A stretch of DNA of 47,112 bases from an uncultured Granulosicoccaceae bacterium (lineage in GTDB: Bacteria > Pseudomonadota > Gammaproteobacteria > Granulosicoccales > Granulosicoccaceae): the NCBI GenBank assembly GCA_938003855.1, contig CALKXD010000026.1, positions 1 to 47,112 of the forward strand, given 5' to 3'. Within the stretch, counting starts at the first letter, position 1, and every line of letters starts with the position of its first letter. Shown one piece after another: positions 25,612 to 33,167 of this stretch. The notes beneath the pieces were generated by a model. That model was given only the letters and a program-made list of their open reading frames with translations, did no database searches and was not told where the DNA came from. A program made the position numbers and the translations under genes.

Positions 25612-25775
25612 TTAGTGCCCATCCAGAAACAAGCGCTACTGCGTACCACTCAGGCGCGCAATCTTTTGCCGACCACATGGTGTTACTTAAGAACAACTAA
25701 GCGCCTACATGTGGTAGGCAAAATCTCACGCACCTGAATGATCCTCGCGACACCCTGTTTCTGGATCGGCACTAA
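25612..25775. mobile_element. MITE-like palindromic element, 164 bp
   Basis: The two ends are near-identical inverted repeats: the outer 20 bases agree at 19 positions (TTAGTGCC-C/G-ATCCAGAAACA). Similarity continues inward, including TCAGG, TTTTGCC and ACCACATG on both arms. About 55 of the 80 paired positions match in total. No transposase is encoded. The structure suggests a miniature transposable element or a fold-back repeat. It begins six bases after the amt stop and as RNA would form a long hairpin, so it may double as a terminator. No clear target-site duplication is visible. Confidence 0.65.
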
Positions 25776-25963
25776 CTAGCGTCACCTGCGTAGTGCTGCC
25801 GGTGAATCTTAACCCGGCAGCCTGACTCGAAAGTTTAAAATGTATAAGTCTATGCGCTGGCCGATGCGGCCGGCCCGGCACATAGACGATTTGCAGCGCA
25901 GCATACCGGGTTGTGGTCCGGCGTTGATGATGGCGCTGGTATTATCCGGCGTGCATAGCGCTG
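25776..25963. other. Spacer after the palindromic element
   Basis: These bases lie between the MITE-like element and the GlyGly-CTERM gene, and I see no gene or clear signal in them. The whole gene-free stretch from 25607 is 357 bp. Confidence 0.4.
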
Positions 25964-26983
25964 CTAGTGCGGCCTGCCGGTAAGCCTGCGTCTATAGATA
26001 AAAAGCACCAGAAAAACTAATGACAGGCTTGCAGGAGCAGAGCCGCCACCAGCGATGGCCGGCTGGCTTTCAGGTTCGGGGACAAGTGCAGCGACAGCGT
26101 CAGGGGTATCTATCGTGCTGTCCGTCCCTGCCGGACCACCGTAACACCCGGGGTTGCCAGCGCCGCACAATATTTCGGCAGGGATGATTTCGGCGAGTAA
26201 CTGAGTTTCGTTGTCGGACGGTTCCTGATCAGGTTGAGTGGAGGTCGCATAGGCCTGAATTGTTGCGTCGGCGTCGAGCGAGACCGGGTTCAGCGCAAAA
26301 GTGGTGGTAGCCGACAGCCCGGGTGCCAGGGACTCCACGTTGCAACGCAAAACCTGTTCGCTCGCAGTGCAGGTGTCACTGGTATAGAAAGCAAAGCTCT
26401 CCGGTATCGCAATCTCAATAACAGGCGCCACTGCCGTGTTTGTTGTGTGATGGTTGCTTGTGAGTACCGTAAAGCTGGCAAGACGACTAATCAGCTGAGT
26501 CTCGGAAGTTGCGCTTAATGTAATGGCCAGATCCACCGGGGTTGTGTTGACCGTTGTTGTTTGCGCAGATACCGCAATGATGCTCGAGTCGGAATCGTCG
26601 GTGTTGTCTGTATCGAATGCAGCAGAGGTAATCGCGGCACCAAATTTATAGTGCCCCTCATGGGGGGTACTTGCTGTGAAGCTGAGTGTTGTAATTGATT
26701 GCGGGCTCAGCTCGGCCAGCGTGCAAAGCAGGGTGGCAGTAGTAGATGCTATACAGTCCGCACTGATGATGTCGGTGGTGCCTTCAGGTAGGCGCACAGT
26801 GACCACGCCGTTGCTTGTTACTGTTGACGGATTGTCTACAGTGATAGCAAACGTGACTGAATCACCCGGGTATATTCTGTCCCTGTCCGGCGTCAGCTCT
26901 ATCGATAGATTTGTGTACAAGTACAGATTGGCCCAACCCGGCGGCGTCAGCAGCAGAGCGCTAATCAGCAGAAGACATTTCAT
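25964..26983 (-). CDS. Secreted protein with DUF11-type repeats and GlyGly-CTERM sorting tail
   Basis: This 339-residue protein has a signal peptide (MKCLLLISALLL..., cleavage after GWA near residue 18). Two similar beta-rich domains follow (about 24-140 and 145-270); each has the TVDNPS/TVLTSN opening, an E-I-P or L-P-E-G turn and a paired Cys region (DCIASTTATLLC, TCTASEQVLRC). These resemble DUF11/CARDB surface repeats. After a Pro-rich linker the C terminus is AGGGSAPASLSLVFLVLFIY followed by RRR, the GlyGly-CTERM signature processed by rhombosortase. It is therefore probably surface-exposed or exported by the type II system. Biological role is unknown. No rhombosortase gene is in the window. 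Confidence 0.85.
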   Translation of the reverse strand: MKCLLLISALLLTPPGWANLYLYTNLSIELTPDRDRIYPGDSVTFAITVDNPSTVTSNGVVTVRLPEGTTDIISADCIASTTATLLCTLAELSPQSITTLSFTASTPHEGHYKFGAAITSAAFDTDNTDDSDSSIIAVSAQTTTVNTTPVDLAITLSATSETQLISRLASFTVLTSNHHTTNTAVAPVIEIAIPESFAFYTSDTCTASEQVLRCNVESLAPGLSATTTFALNPVSLDADATIQAYATSTQPDQEPSDNETQLLAEIIPAEILCGAGNPGCYGGPAGTDSTIDTPDAVAALVPEPESQPAIAGGGSAPASLSLVFLVLFIYRRRLTGRPH

Positions 26984-27560
26984 GGGCAGGTGTGCTGAGT
27001 TCAGTGATGTGTTCCTGTGAGAATCGATCAGGGTAGTGGCGTTAGTGTCCGCCCGGCTGTCGCTGTGGGTACTCCAGGGTGTGAGTACCGCGGTGGTCAG
27101 GTTGCCGTGTGGGCAGAGTCAACGCTGAGGGCGGTATCGGCACTGGTTCGGAAAACACAAATATAAAAACACCGGTGCAGACCTGCTGTATTGTTTTGAA
27201 TGCTGATACTAGCGGGCCATAAAGATGGCTTCAGCGGCAATGCAAAAGGATAGCCCTGTGAAGCGGGTCGGTAATCGAGTTCACAGGTGGCCTCATCACA
27301 CTGCGTGCCGCGGGTGATCTGTGCAGGGCAGACGGCATACCGATGCGCGCCGCAGACGGCCGGGTTGGTGCTCGAAGGCAGCTACGTTAGAGAGTTACGT
27401 AACTTTGTATCGATAAGCGTGGGCCGCGCACGAATACCCGCCCGGCTGTGCGGATAATAGGTCCGCTGCTATAATATTGACATCCTGAAAATCAATGCCA
27501 ATGATAATCGTCCGCTGACACGTGTGTCAGTATTCAGGGCACACCCGTGAGAATCGCTAA
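26984..27560. promoter_or_regulatory. Divergent regulatory region with several palindromes
   Basis: These 577 bp have no supported gene. GGTACTC/GAGTACC arms with an eight-base spacer lie at 27068-27089, 85 bp before the GlyGly-CTERM gene start. AGTTACGTAACT, a perfect 12-bp palindrome, is at 27393-27404. TTGACA is at 27477-27482. CTGACAC-GT-GTGTCAG is at 27515-27530, just upstream of the SET-domain gene. Confidence 0.5.
27515..27530. promoter_or_regulatory. Operator-like inverted repeat before the SET gene
   Basis: CTGACAC and GTGTCAG are perfect seven-base arms around a two-base centre, 30 bp before the TTG start. TTGACA at 27477-27482 could be a -35 box with a poor -10 just before this palindrome, so a repressor bound here would block the promoter. 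Confidence 0.5.
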
Positions 27561-28007
27561 TTGAGCAAGAAAAACCCCCGGAAGCTGCAAGACAAGCTGA
27601 AGGTAAAAAGCAGTGAGCATGGCTATGGGCTGTTTGCAAAAACAGACTTTGCCAAAGACTCGGTTATCGGACGAATCAAAGGTAAAGTGGTCAGCGACGA
27701 GAAGCACGACCCCCGCTACGTGATGGAAATGGGGAACGATAAACTACTGGTTCCCAAAGCACCGTTTCGCTACCTTAACCACAGCTGCCGCCCTAACTGC
27801 GAATTGTTTGACTGGGAAGATGAGCCACCCAACCCGAAAACCGGCGTCAAGGATCTTTATCTGGGTGCGATTCGCAAGATCAAGAGTGGCGCTGAACTCA
27901 CTATCGACTACTCCTGGCCGGCAAGTTTTGCCATTCCCTGTCATTGTGGCAGCAAAAAATGTCGCGGGTTTATTGTCTCGGAAGAAGAACGGCATCTGGT
28001 CGCCTGA
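27561..28007 (+). CDS. SET-domain protein with post-SET zinc motif
   Basis: This 148-residue protein is essentially a minimal SET domain, the lysine-methyltransferase fold. It begins with VKSSEHGYGLFAKTDFAKDSVIG (about 15-37), carries the pseudoknot motif RYLNHSCRPNC (about 70-80), then ELTIDYSW, and ends with the post-SET cluster CHCGSKKCRGF whose Cys residues should bind zinc with the NHSC-region Cys. In eukaryotes these motifs bind S-adenosylmethionine and the target lysine. In-frame TAA directly precedes the TTG at 27561, so TTG is the only possible early start. The bacterial target is unknown; small SET proteins occur scattered in bacteria. Confidence 0.9.
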   Translation: MSKKNPRKLQDKLKVKSSEHGYGLFAKTDFAKDSVIGRIKGKVVSDEKHDPRYVMEMGNDKLLVPKAPFRYLNHSCRPNCELFDWEDEPPNPKTGVKDLYLGAIRKIKSGAELTIDYSWPASFAIPCHCGSKKCRGFIVSEEERHLVA

Positions 28008-28355
28008 TTTGTGGCGGGCGGCTTACCGGTGTCTGGCTTTGCTGTGGCACTGCCGCTGAGGCGGCCGATACACACGGCAGTCTGAAAGCTCTATTGCGCC
28101 ACTTCACAATGGTTTGATCGCCTTTTATCAGGGCATCGCTTATGCAACGTATGCTCTGCCGGCACCGGGTGGTGATGGCGTCTACCAGACTGGATGGCCG
28201 CAACCGGACTAACCTGCCGGGGTAAATCCCGATTCAGCATCCGGCGCACAGCCGTCGGTGGTAGAGTGCATTGCCCCGTCGTCTGCCTGTTGCCCTGATC
28301 GGCCAGCGGTTGCTGATTGGTTCTGGTATTTCTTAACCCGTAGAACAAAATCGCT
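28008..28355. other. Intergenic region before the EamA gene
   Basis: I see no gene, terminator or convincing promoter in these 348 bp. Minus-strand frames here are short, Arg/Thr-rich and lack features. Confidence 0.4.
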
Positions 28356-29303
28356 ATGTCAGGTAACACCAACTCCGGTACCTACCGCCAATACGTCACT
28401 GGCAGTCTGATTCTGCTGGTCACCGCCATTATATGGGGGGTGCAGTTTCCGATCGCCAAGGCAGCGTTCGAGACGGTAAATGCGTTTCATGCTGCGGTGT
28501 TCCGGTTTGGTGTGGCGGCCGTGATACTTGCGGTTGTGCTGTATGCGGTCGAGGGGGCAGCGTCGTTTCGAATTAATCGCGAATCCTTGAACGTCTGGTT
28601 AATCGGGGTGATTGGTATGTGCGGCGCGCCGACGCTTATCTTTGGCGGGCTGATGTTTACCCGTCCCGAGATCGCCGCCATCATTGTTGCCACGCAACCG
28701 ATCATGGCGGTACTGCTGCAGCGTTTTGCCGGTGGTGATCTGCCCGGTTGGCGCACCACCTCCTGTGTGCTGCTGGCTTTTCTTGGTGTGATTACTGTGG
28801 TCACGGAATGGAAGCCCGATCTATTCCAGTCGCCGGTAGAATTAGCAGGCGACCTCATGGTTCTGGTGGGGGCATTGTGCTGGGTGCTCTACACCATAGC
28901 CTGTGGCCGATACCAGCACTGGTCCAACCTCCGGCTGACCAGCTGGTCGATGATGTCAGGGGCATTTGCCAACACCGTGGTGGTGGTGCTGCTGATAAGC
29001 GCCGGACTAATCACCCACCCGTCACCTGATGACTGGTATCAGGCCAGGTATGAGATACTGTTTCTGACGTTCATCGGTGTGTTGATCGGCATGTTTGCCT
29101 GGACGGTTGGGTCACGGCTGGTCGGACCGCTCAACGCTATGCTGTTTACCAATCTGATACCCGTGGTAACCTTTTTTATTCGCTATATGCAGGGATATCG
29201 ATTTTCCTGGATCGAACTATCAGGGGCGATGATGGTTATCAGTGCATTGGTTTTGCAGAATATGGTGTTGCGTCACCGCCATCGACAGGGCTTGTCAGCC
29301 TAG
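28356..29303 (+). CDS. EamA/DMT-superfamily membrane transporter
   Basis: This 315-residue protein has ten hydrophobic segments in two five-helix halves, the drug/metabolite-transporter plan. AIIWGVQFPIAKAAF at about 24-38 and the second-half ALCWVLYTIACGR at about 178-190 are the two EamA repeats. TQPIMAVLLQR and FTNLIPVVTFFI mark the fourth helices of each half. Members export amino acids, metabolites or drugs. The substrate is unknown. It is followed after 59 bp by a GST gene on the same strand, possibly co-transcribed. Confidence 0.9.
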   Translation: MSGNTNSGTYRQYVTGSLILLVTAIIWGVQFPIAKAAFETVNAFHAAVFRFGVAAVILAVVLYAVEGAASFRINRESLNVWLIGVIGMCGAPTLIFGGLMFTRPEIAAIIVATQPIMAVLLQRFAGGDLPGWRTTSCVLLAFLGVITVVTEWKPDLFQSPVELAGDLMVLVGALCWVLYTIACGRYQHWSNLRLTSWSMMSGAFANTVVVVLLISAGLITHPSPDDWYQARYEILFLTFIGVLIGMFAWTVGSRLVGPLNAMLFTNLIPVVTFFIRYMQGYRFSWIELSGAMMVISALVLQNMVLRHRHRQGLSA

Positions 29304-29362
29304 GTTGTTGCGTCGATGTTTTACCGGCAATATCATGGTTTGCCTAAAGCAGGAGTTATCTG

Positions 29363-29995
29363 TTGGTCACACTATACGCAGCAAAAGGCACCGGTTCGGT
29401 TGCTCCGCAGGCAGTACTGGCCTGTGCCGGTGCCGAGCACAACATTATCTGGATTGATTATGATGCCAATGAAAATCACTCTGCAAAATTTCTGGCGATA
29501 AACCCGCGTGGCCAGTTGCCGGCAATAGCGCTTGAGGATGGCACCATAGTCACGGAGTCGGCTGCCATTATGCTGCATCTGGCAGATTGCTATCCGGCTG
29601 CCAACCTGATTCCACAAACGGCAACGGTTTTGCGGGCGCAAATGTATCGGTGGATGGCATTCATGGCAACCAATGTCTACGAAGATTTTCTTCGCATGGC
29701 GTATCCGGCAAACTACACCAGTGACAGCGCAGCCGAGGCCAATGTTTCTGCGTCTGGTGCGGCCTCGATGGATCGGTCCTGGGGCATACTGAATGAAGCG
29801 CTCGCAGGCCGGCGATGTCTTGTGGGTGATAGCCTGACGATTGCAGATATCTATATGGCGATGTTGTATTCATGGCCGCATGGTCGCGATATGCACTATG
29901 CACACTACCAGAACCTTCTACCGGCGCTTCAGCATACGCTGTCCATCCCGACTATAAAAAAAGTGTTTGATGAAAACGAGTGTTTCTGTTTTTAA
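29363..29995 (+). CDS. Glutathione S-transferase family protein
   Basis: This 210-residue cytosolic GST has a thioredoxin-like N domain with NPRGQLPAIAL (cis-Pro that binds the glutathione backbone), TESAAIMLHLAD (the Glu-Ser that binds its glutamyl end), and a helical C domain with the conserved SLTIADIYMAM capping box. The first residues YAAKGTGSV carry Tyr and Ser candidates for thiol activation. The start is a TTG placed seven bases after AGGAG, which decides it over later ATGs. It follows the EamA transporter by 59 bp. The substrate is unknown. Confidence 0.88.
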   Translation: MVTLYAAKGTGSVAPQAVLACAGAEHNIIWIDYDANENHSAKFLAINPRGQLPAIALEDGTIVTESAAIMLHLADCYPAANLIPQTATVLRAQMYRWMAFMATNVYEDFLRMAYPANYTSDSAAEANVSASGAASMDRSWGILNEALAGRRCLVGDSLTIADIYMAMLYSWPHGRDMHYAHYQNLLPALQHTLSIPTIKKVFDENECFCF

Positions 29996-30330
29996 GGGCC
30001 GGGGCTTTATTAATCTGCCGGGTGCTCCTCAGAGATTATCGTTGTATGAATCGCTACCCGGGTCGTCCTGTGCACATCGGTCAATGCTGCACAATGGCTG
30101 ATAAACGGTATTGCTGCGGGATGGCAGGCGCTTGACAGCAAACGGATAGCCGGTGGGTTGCTTTCTGACGCCTCTGTGCCGGGGCCGGGGTTCAGCCAAA
30201 GATGCCAGTCACAGCGATGTGTGGTTTGTTGCTGGTGGGCTTATCTTTACTGGTCGTGATTTATATCAGTGGCGTTTCCGCACGCAGCACAATGGCAGGC
30301 GGCAGAATCCCGCTGCCTGCCTCTGAATCC
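29996..30330. other. Intergenic region with a hairpin at its right end
   Basis: No gene is supported. A 74-codon plus-strand frame at 30202 overlaps the end of the real minus-strand kinase gene. At 30294-30321 GGCAG and CTGCC arms with inner GCAG/CTGC form a hairpin just past the kinase-like gene stop. On the minus strand it is not followed by a long T-run, so it is a weak terminator candidate. Confidence 0.4.
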
Positions 30331-31257
30331 CTAGTCCTGCTGGCGTCGTGCTTCGATGAGATCCCGCACAATAACCCGTGGTACGCCCAGTGCCCGCAAG
30401 GCCGTGGCGACCACATTGTTAATTGAATCCTGCAGCTTAAACTCGCGCTTGCCGTCGTTATCAGCGTAGGCTGGCTGGTGCGCATCGATTAGCGCGATTG
30501 TCGCGCCACCCAGTTCTGTTTTAAGGTAGTCAACGGATGGCTGGACATTCTCGACATAAAACTCAAAGCGGCTGCGTAATGCTTCGGCGTGATCATCCGC
30601 GCGGCCGCGCTTGCCGGCTCGTGCGCTCATCTCGGCCTTACTGATCGACAAATGCAGCACTTTCAGTACCGGCACATTGACGCCGCGCAGGTAACCCAGC
30701 AAGTGCTCGGCCGCTATTTCGGTTCTTGGGTAGCCATCGAGAATGAACGGGCAGTTATATCCATCGGTACCGTCTTCGGTTGGTGTCTGCAGGATGACAT
30801 CAATAGCCGCAGCGATCAGATCCTGAGTCCAGCGGTTTGGGATCAGCAGCCCGCGCGCGGTGCAGAACTCCAGCCATTCCAGCTGGCTGGCATCGTCAGC
30901 GTCCTTTGGTCGACCGAAGTAGGCTTGCAGCTCGGGCAGGTAGCGGCGCACCTTTTCTGACAATTCATCCGAAGTGTCAATGCTATCGAACATGCTAACG
31001 CGTTGAGACAGTGAGTATTTGTCTTCCAGTAACGTGGCAAATTTGCTGTCGTCGCGAGCGCGATCAATGGTGGTGCGCAGAATGACGCCCATCGACAAAT
31101 GGCGTTCGGGATTTATCGACAGCATCTCGCAAAGCGCGTTGGCAACTTCACCCTTGCCGCAACTTGAGGGGCCGGTCAGGATCACCACGCCCGGGCCGTT
31201 TAGTGCGATTTTCTCGACCCGAACTATCGATGGGGGCAAATAAGGCATTTGGTTCAT
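30331..31257 (-). CDS. Adenylate-kinase-like nucleoside monophosphate kinase, enlarged
   Basis: This 308-residue protein has the P-loop GPSSCGKGE at 29-37, the adenylate-kinase motif ILDGYPRT at about 172-179, and a Lid-side Arg/Asp cluster RAGKRGRADD (213-222) with a later RSRFEFY. That is the adenylate kinase order, so it should move phosphate from ATP to a nucleotide or related acceptor. It differs from housekeeping Adk (~215 residues): about 140 residues separate the P-loop from DGYPRT instead of about 50, and the P-loop replaces GxPGxGKGT by GPSSCGKGE. Acceptor specificity is therefore open. It is cytosolic and a single gene. Confidence 0.8.
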   Translation of the reverse strand: MNQMPYLPPSIVRVEKIALNGPGVVILTGPSSCGKGEVANALCEMLSINPERHLSMGVILRTTIDRARDDSKFATLLEDKYSLSQRVSMFDSIDTSDELSEKVRRYLPELQAYFGRPKDADDASQLEWLEFCTARGLLIPNRWTQDLIAAAIDVILQTPTEDGTDGYNCPFILDGYPRTEIAAEHLLGYLRGVNVPVLKVLHLSISKAEMSARAGKRGRADDHAEALRSRFEFYVENVQPSVDYLKTELGGATIALIDAHQPAYADNDGKREFKLQDSINNVVATALRALGVPRVIVRDLIEARRQQD

Positions 31258-31974
31258 GGGTTATTTCAATTGCAGGTTCGTGGAAAAATTCTGGTTCAAT
31301 ATGGACGAGGGTAAAGGAACCATAAGCCGCTGTTCGTTGCCAGGTTGCCACACACACGCTGTCACCGGCCTGACCGGTAAAAACGTCGTCGGTTGTCCGT
31401 CTGTAAGCGTTTGTCCTGCAGCGTTGCAAATGCCCTGTGGCTGGTCGCGTGGTGATTAAAGTCTGTGTCGATCAGCCCGGTCGTTACTATGCGCAGTCGC
31501 CGCCCCACTGAACATTGCAGCCAACGCCTGGCAATTACCGCTGCGAGACGGAGTGCGTGTCAACCTGCATTTATCGATCCGGCCGGGGACTAACATTACG
31601 GCGTTCGGTGGTTGGCTGCTAGTGGCAAGTGCTGCTTCCGTGTAGCGTAAGCCACATGCTTGCGGTCCTGGTGGCTTCCGGCTTTTTTGCAGCATCGGAC
31701 GTTGTGCGCCGGGCGGCGCAATCATGGATGGGGCAGTGACAGGCAGAGCAGTGACAGGTCGGGGGTGGGTAGCGATTGTCTGCAATTACCGGCTGTGGCT
31801 ATGGGTGCTGTGCTTGGCGTAAAGTAGTGCCGGTGATCAAGCCGGGTTAATCCGGCGTTCGATGTTAACCTGTGGCAGTTAACGGCCCGACCGTTGTTGA
31901 CGGTCGGGACTGTTCTGTTGCTGCCCGGTGCGCATTCAAGTGCGCCACTCACAGCCGTAACAATGGGCCGGGTT
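31258..31974. other. 717-bp gene-free region
   Basis: No frame on either strand looks like a gene; the small ones are rich in Ala/Arg/Pro and overlap each other. The region contains a perfect nine-base hairpin (31886-31908) that holds one copy of a dispersed 20-bp motif, described separately. Confidence 0.45.
31886..31912. repeat. Hairpin containing copy 2 of a dispersed 20-bp motif
   Basis: CCCGACCGT and ACGGTCGGG form a perfect nine-base stem with loop TGTTG, 67 bp past the stop of the metallo-hydrolase gene on the minus strand. No T-run follows. The stretch 31893-31912 matches 14957-14976 at 19 of 20 bases. Confidence 0.5.
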
Positions 31975-32817
31975 TTAGTTAGCTTGCCCGCTCGCTACCA
32001 GAAAACCTGCCATCCCTTCTATATTTAATGGCAGCCAGTTCAGGTAGTTTGACCAGTCTTTGTAATCACTCATGGTGACTGTCTGTTTCAGCTGGTCGAT
32101 CGACTTGCCTTCTTTAAGACCGGCGAGTACCGCTGATCTCAGTTGTTCCATATAAACACGTGCATCGGTGGCATCGGCCTTGACGCCTACATTGCCATGT
32201 GCCGGAGCAAAGATTTCAAAGTCCAGCGATTCGACCTTGCGCACCTGATCAATCCATTGATCGATATTAGCACCGCCCATGTTTCTCCAGGGCAGGCGTT
32301 TGGGTGCTGCGGCATCGGTGATAAAGGCCACATTTGCCGGTCTGACGACCACCGCGATCAGGTCTTCGCCGTGACCGGGGCCGAGCCAGGTAAGCTCGAA
32401 CGTTTTATCACCCTGGGTAAACTCATGGGTATCCTCAAAGCGCAATGTCGGTGTTACGCCGTCAATCTGGTCCGGTGCATTGGCCTGCGCAATAACTGTA
32501 GCGTCAGTGGCCAGCACCGCGCCGCCGGAGGCATGATCGCCGTGGCTGTGGCTGTAAATAAGGTGGGAGACCGGTTTGTCAGTCAGTTTGGCGACTTCGG
32601 TTTTGATCCATGCTGCAGCATCAGCGTTTATCGGGTCAGTGACGACCGCACCTTCGCCCGTGATGACCACCATCGAGTAATGGAAATTATTTTGCAGTCG
32701 ATAGACGTCGGGGGCAATTTCAGTGACAGAGCGCTTTGCATCAGACTGGGCGAGCGCAGACGGGCCCTGTGCCAGCAGCAGTGTCGCAACAGCGATGGAC
32801 GAGAACAGTGCTTTCAT
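31975..32817 (-). CDS. Periplasmic metallo-beta-lactamase-fold hydrolase
   Basis: This 280-residue protein has a signal peptide cleaved after ALAQ near residue 24 and a metallo-beta-lactamase domain. The zinc ligands are visible: SHSHGDH with His90, His92, Asp94 and His95, then GPGHG (His149), ITDAA (Asp168) and APAHG (His207), so both metal sites look complete. The PDVYRLQNNFHYSMV start resembles the SoxH / quinoprotein-relay group of periplasmic hydrolases rather than true beta-lactamases. The substrate is unknown. It is a single gene. Confidence 0.9.
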   Translation of the reverse strand: MKALFSSIAVATLLLAQGPSALAQSDAKRSVTEIAPDVYRLQNNFHYSMVVITGEGAVVTDPINADAAAWIKTEVAKLTDKPVSHLIYSHSHGDHASGGAVLATDATVIAQANAPDQIDGVTPTLRFEDTHEFTQGDKTFELTWLGPGHGEDLIAVVVRPANVAFITDAAAPKRLPWRNMGGANIDQWIDQVRKVESLDFEIFAPAHGNVGVKADATDARVYMEQLRSAVLAGLKEGKSIDQLKQTVTMSDYKDWSNYLNWLPLNIEGMAGFLVASGQAN

Positions 32818-33167
32818 TTCCGTGATTCCTGTGGTCGATAGGGTGCTTGTTATGGCTCTTCTGCGGTGGTTGGACCGGGTCCGGCCCTGTTTTGTTCCTC
32901 AAGCGAGCAGTGGGTTGGCGATTGCACAACAAACGCATTGATGTGTGATTCGGGCTTGCTTACTTCGTACCCTTTGGCCGCCGGATTGGCGGCGCTGTGA
33001 TAATGTGGCGTTTGGCGGCTGTCAGTCGACAGTCATGAAACCGGTTGGCTTACCTGCGTGCGCGATACCGGCTTTCATATGATCGTTGTGACGCACCTAT
33101 ACGGATTTGCGCCGACTGGAATACTCGAGGTAACGATTCCCCCGGGTGCTGGCATCCCCCGTGTCAG
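32818..33167. other. Intergenic region
   Basis: In 350 bp I see no gene. A GGACC-G-GGTCC palindrome lies about 32873-32883 in the likely promoter area of the metallo-hydrolase gene, and CTGTC-AGTC-GACAG lies near 33018-33031. Neither is convincing as a known site. Confidence 0.35.

Noticed and set aside
30202-30426. 74-codon plus-strand frame with a hydrophobic start
   Set aside because: It overlaps the coding end of the adenylate-kinase-like gene on the other strand and has no ribosome site.
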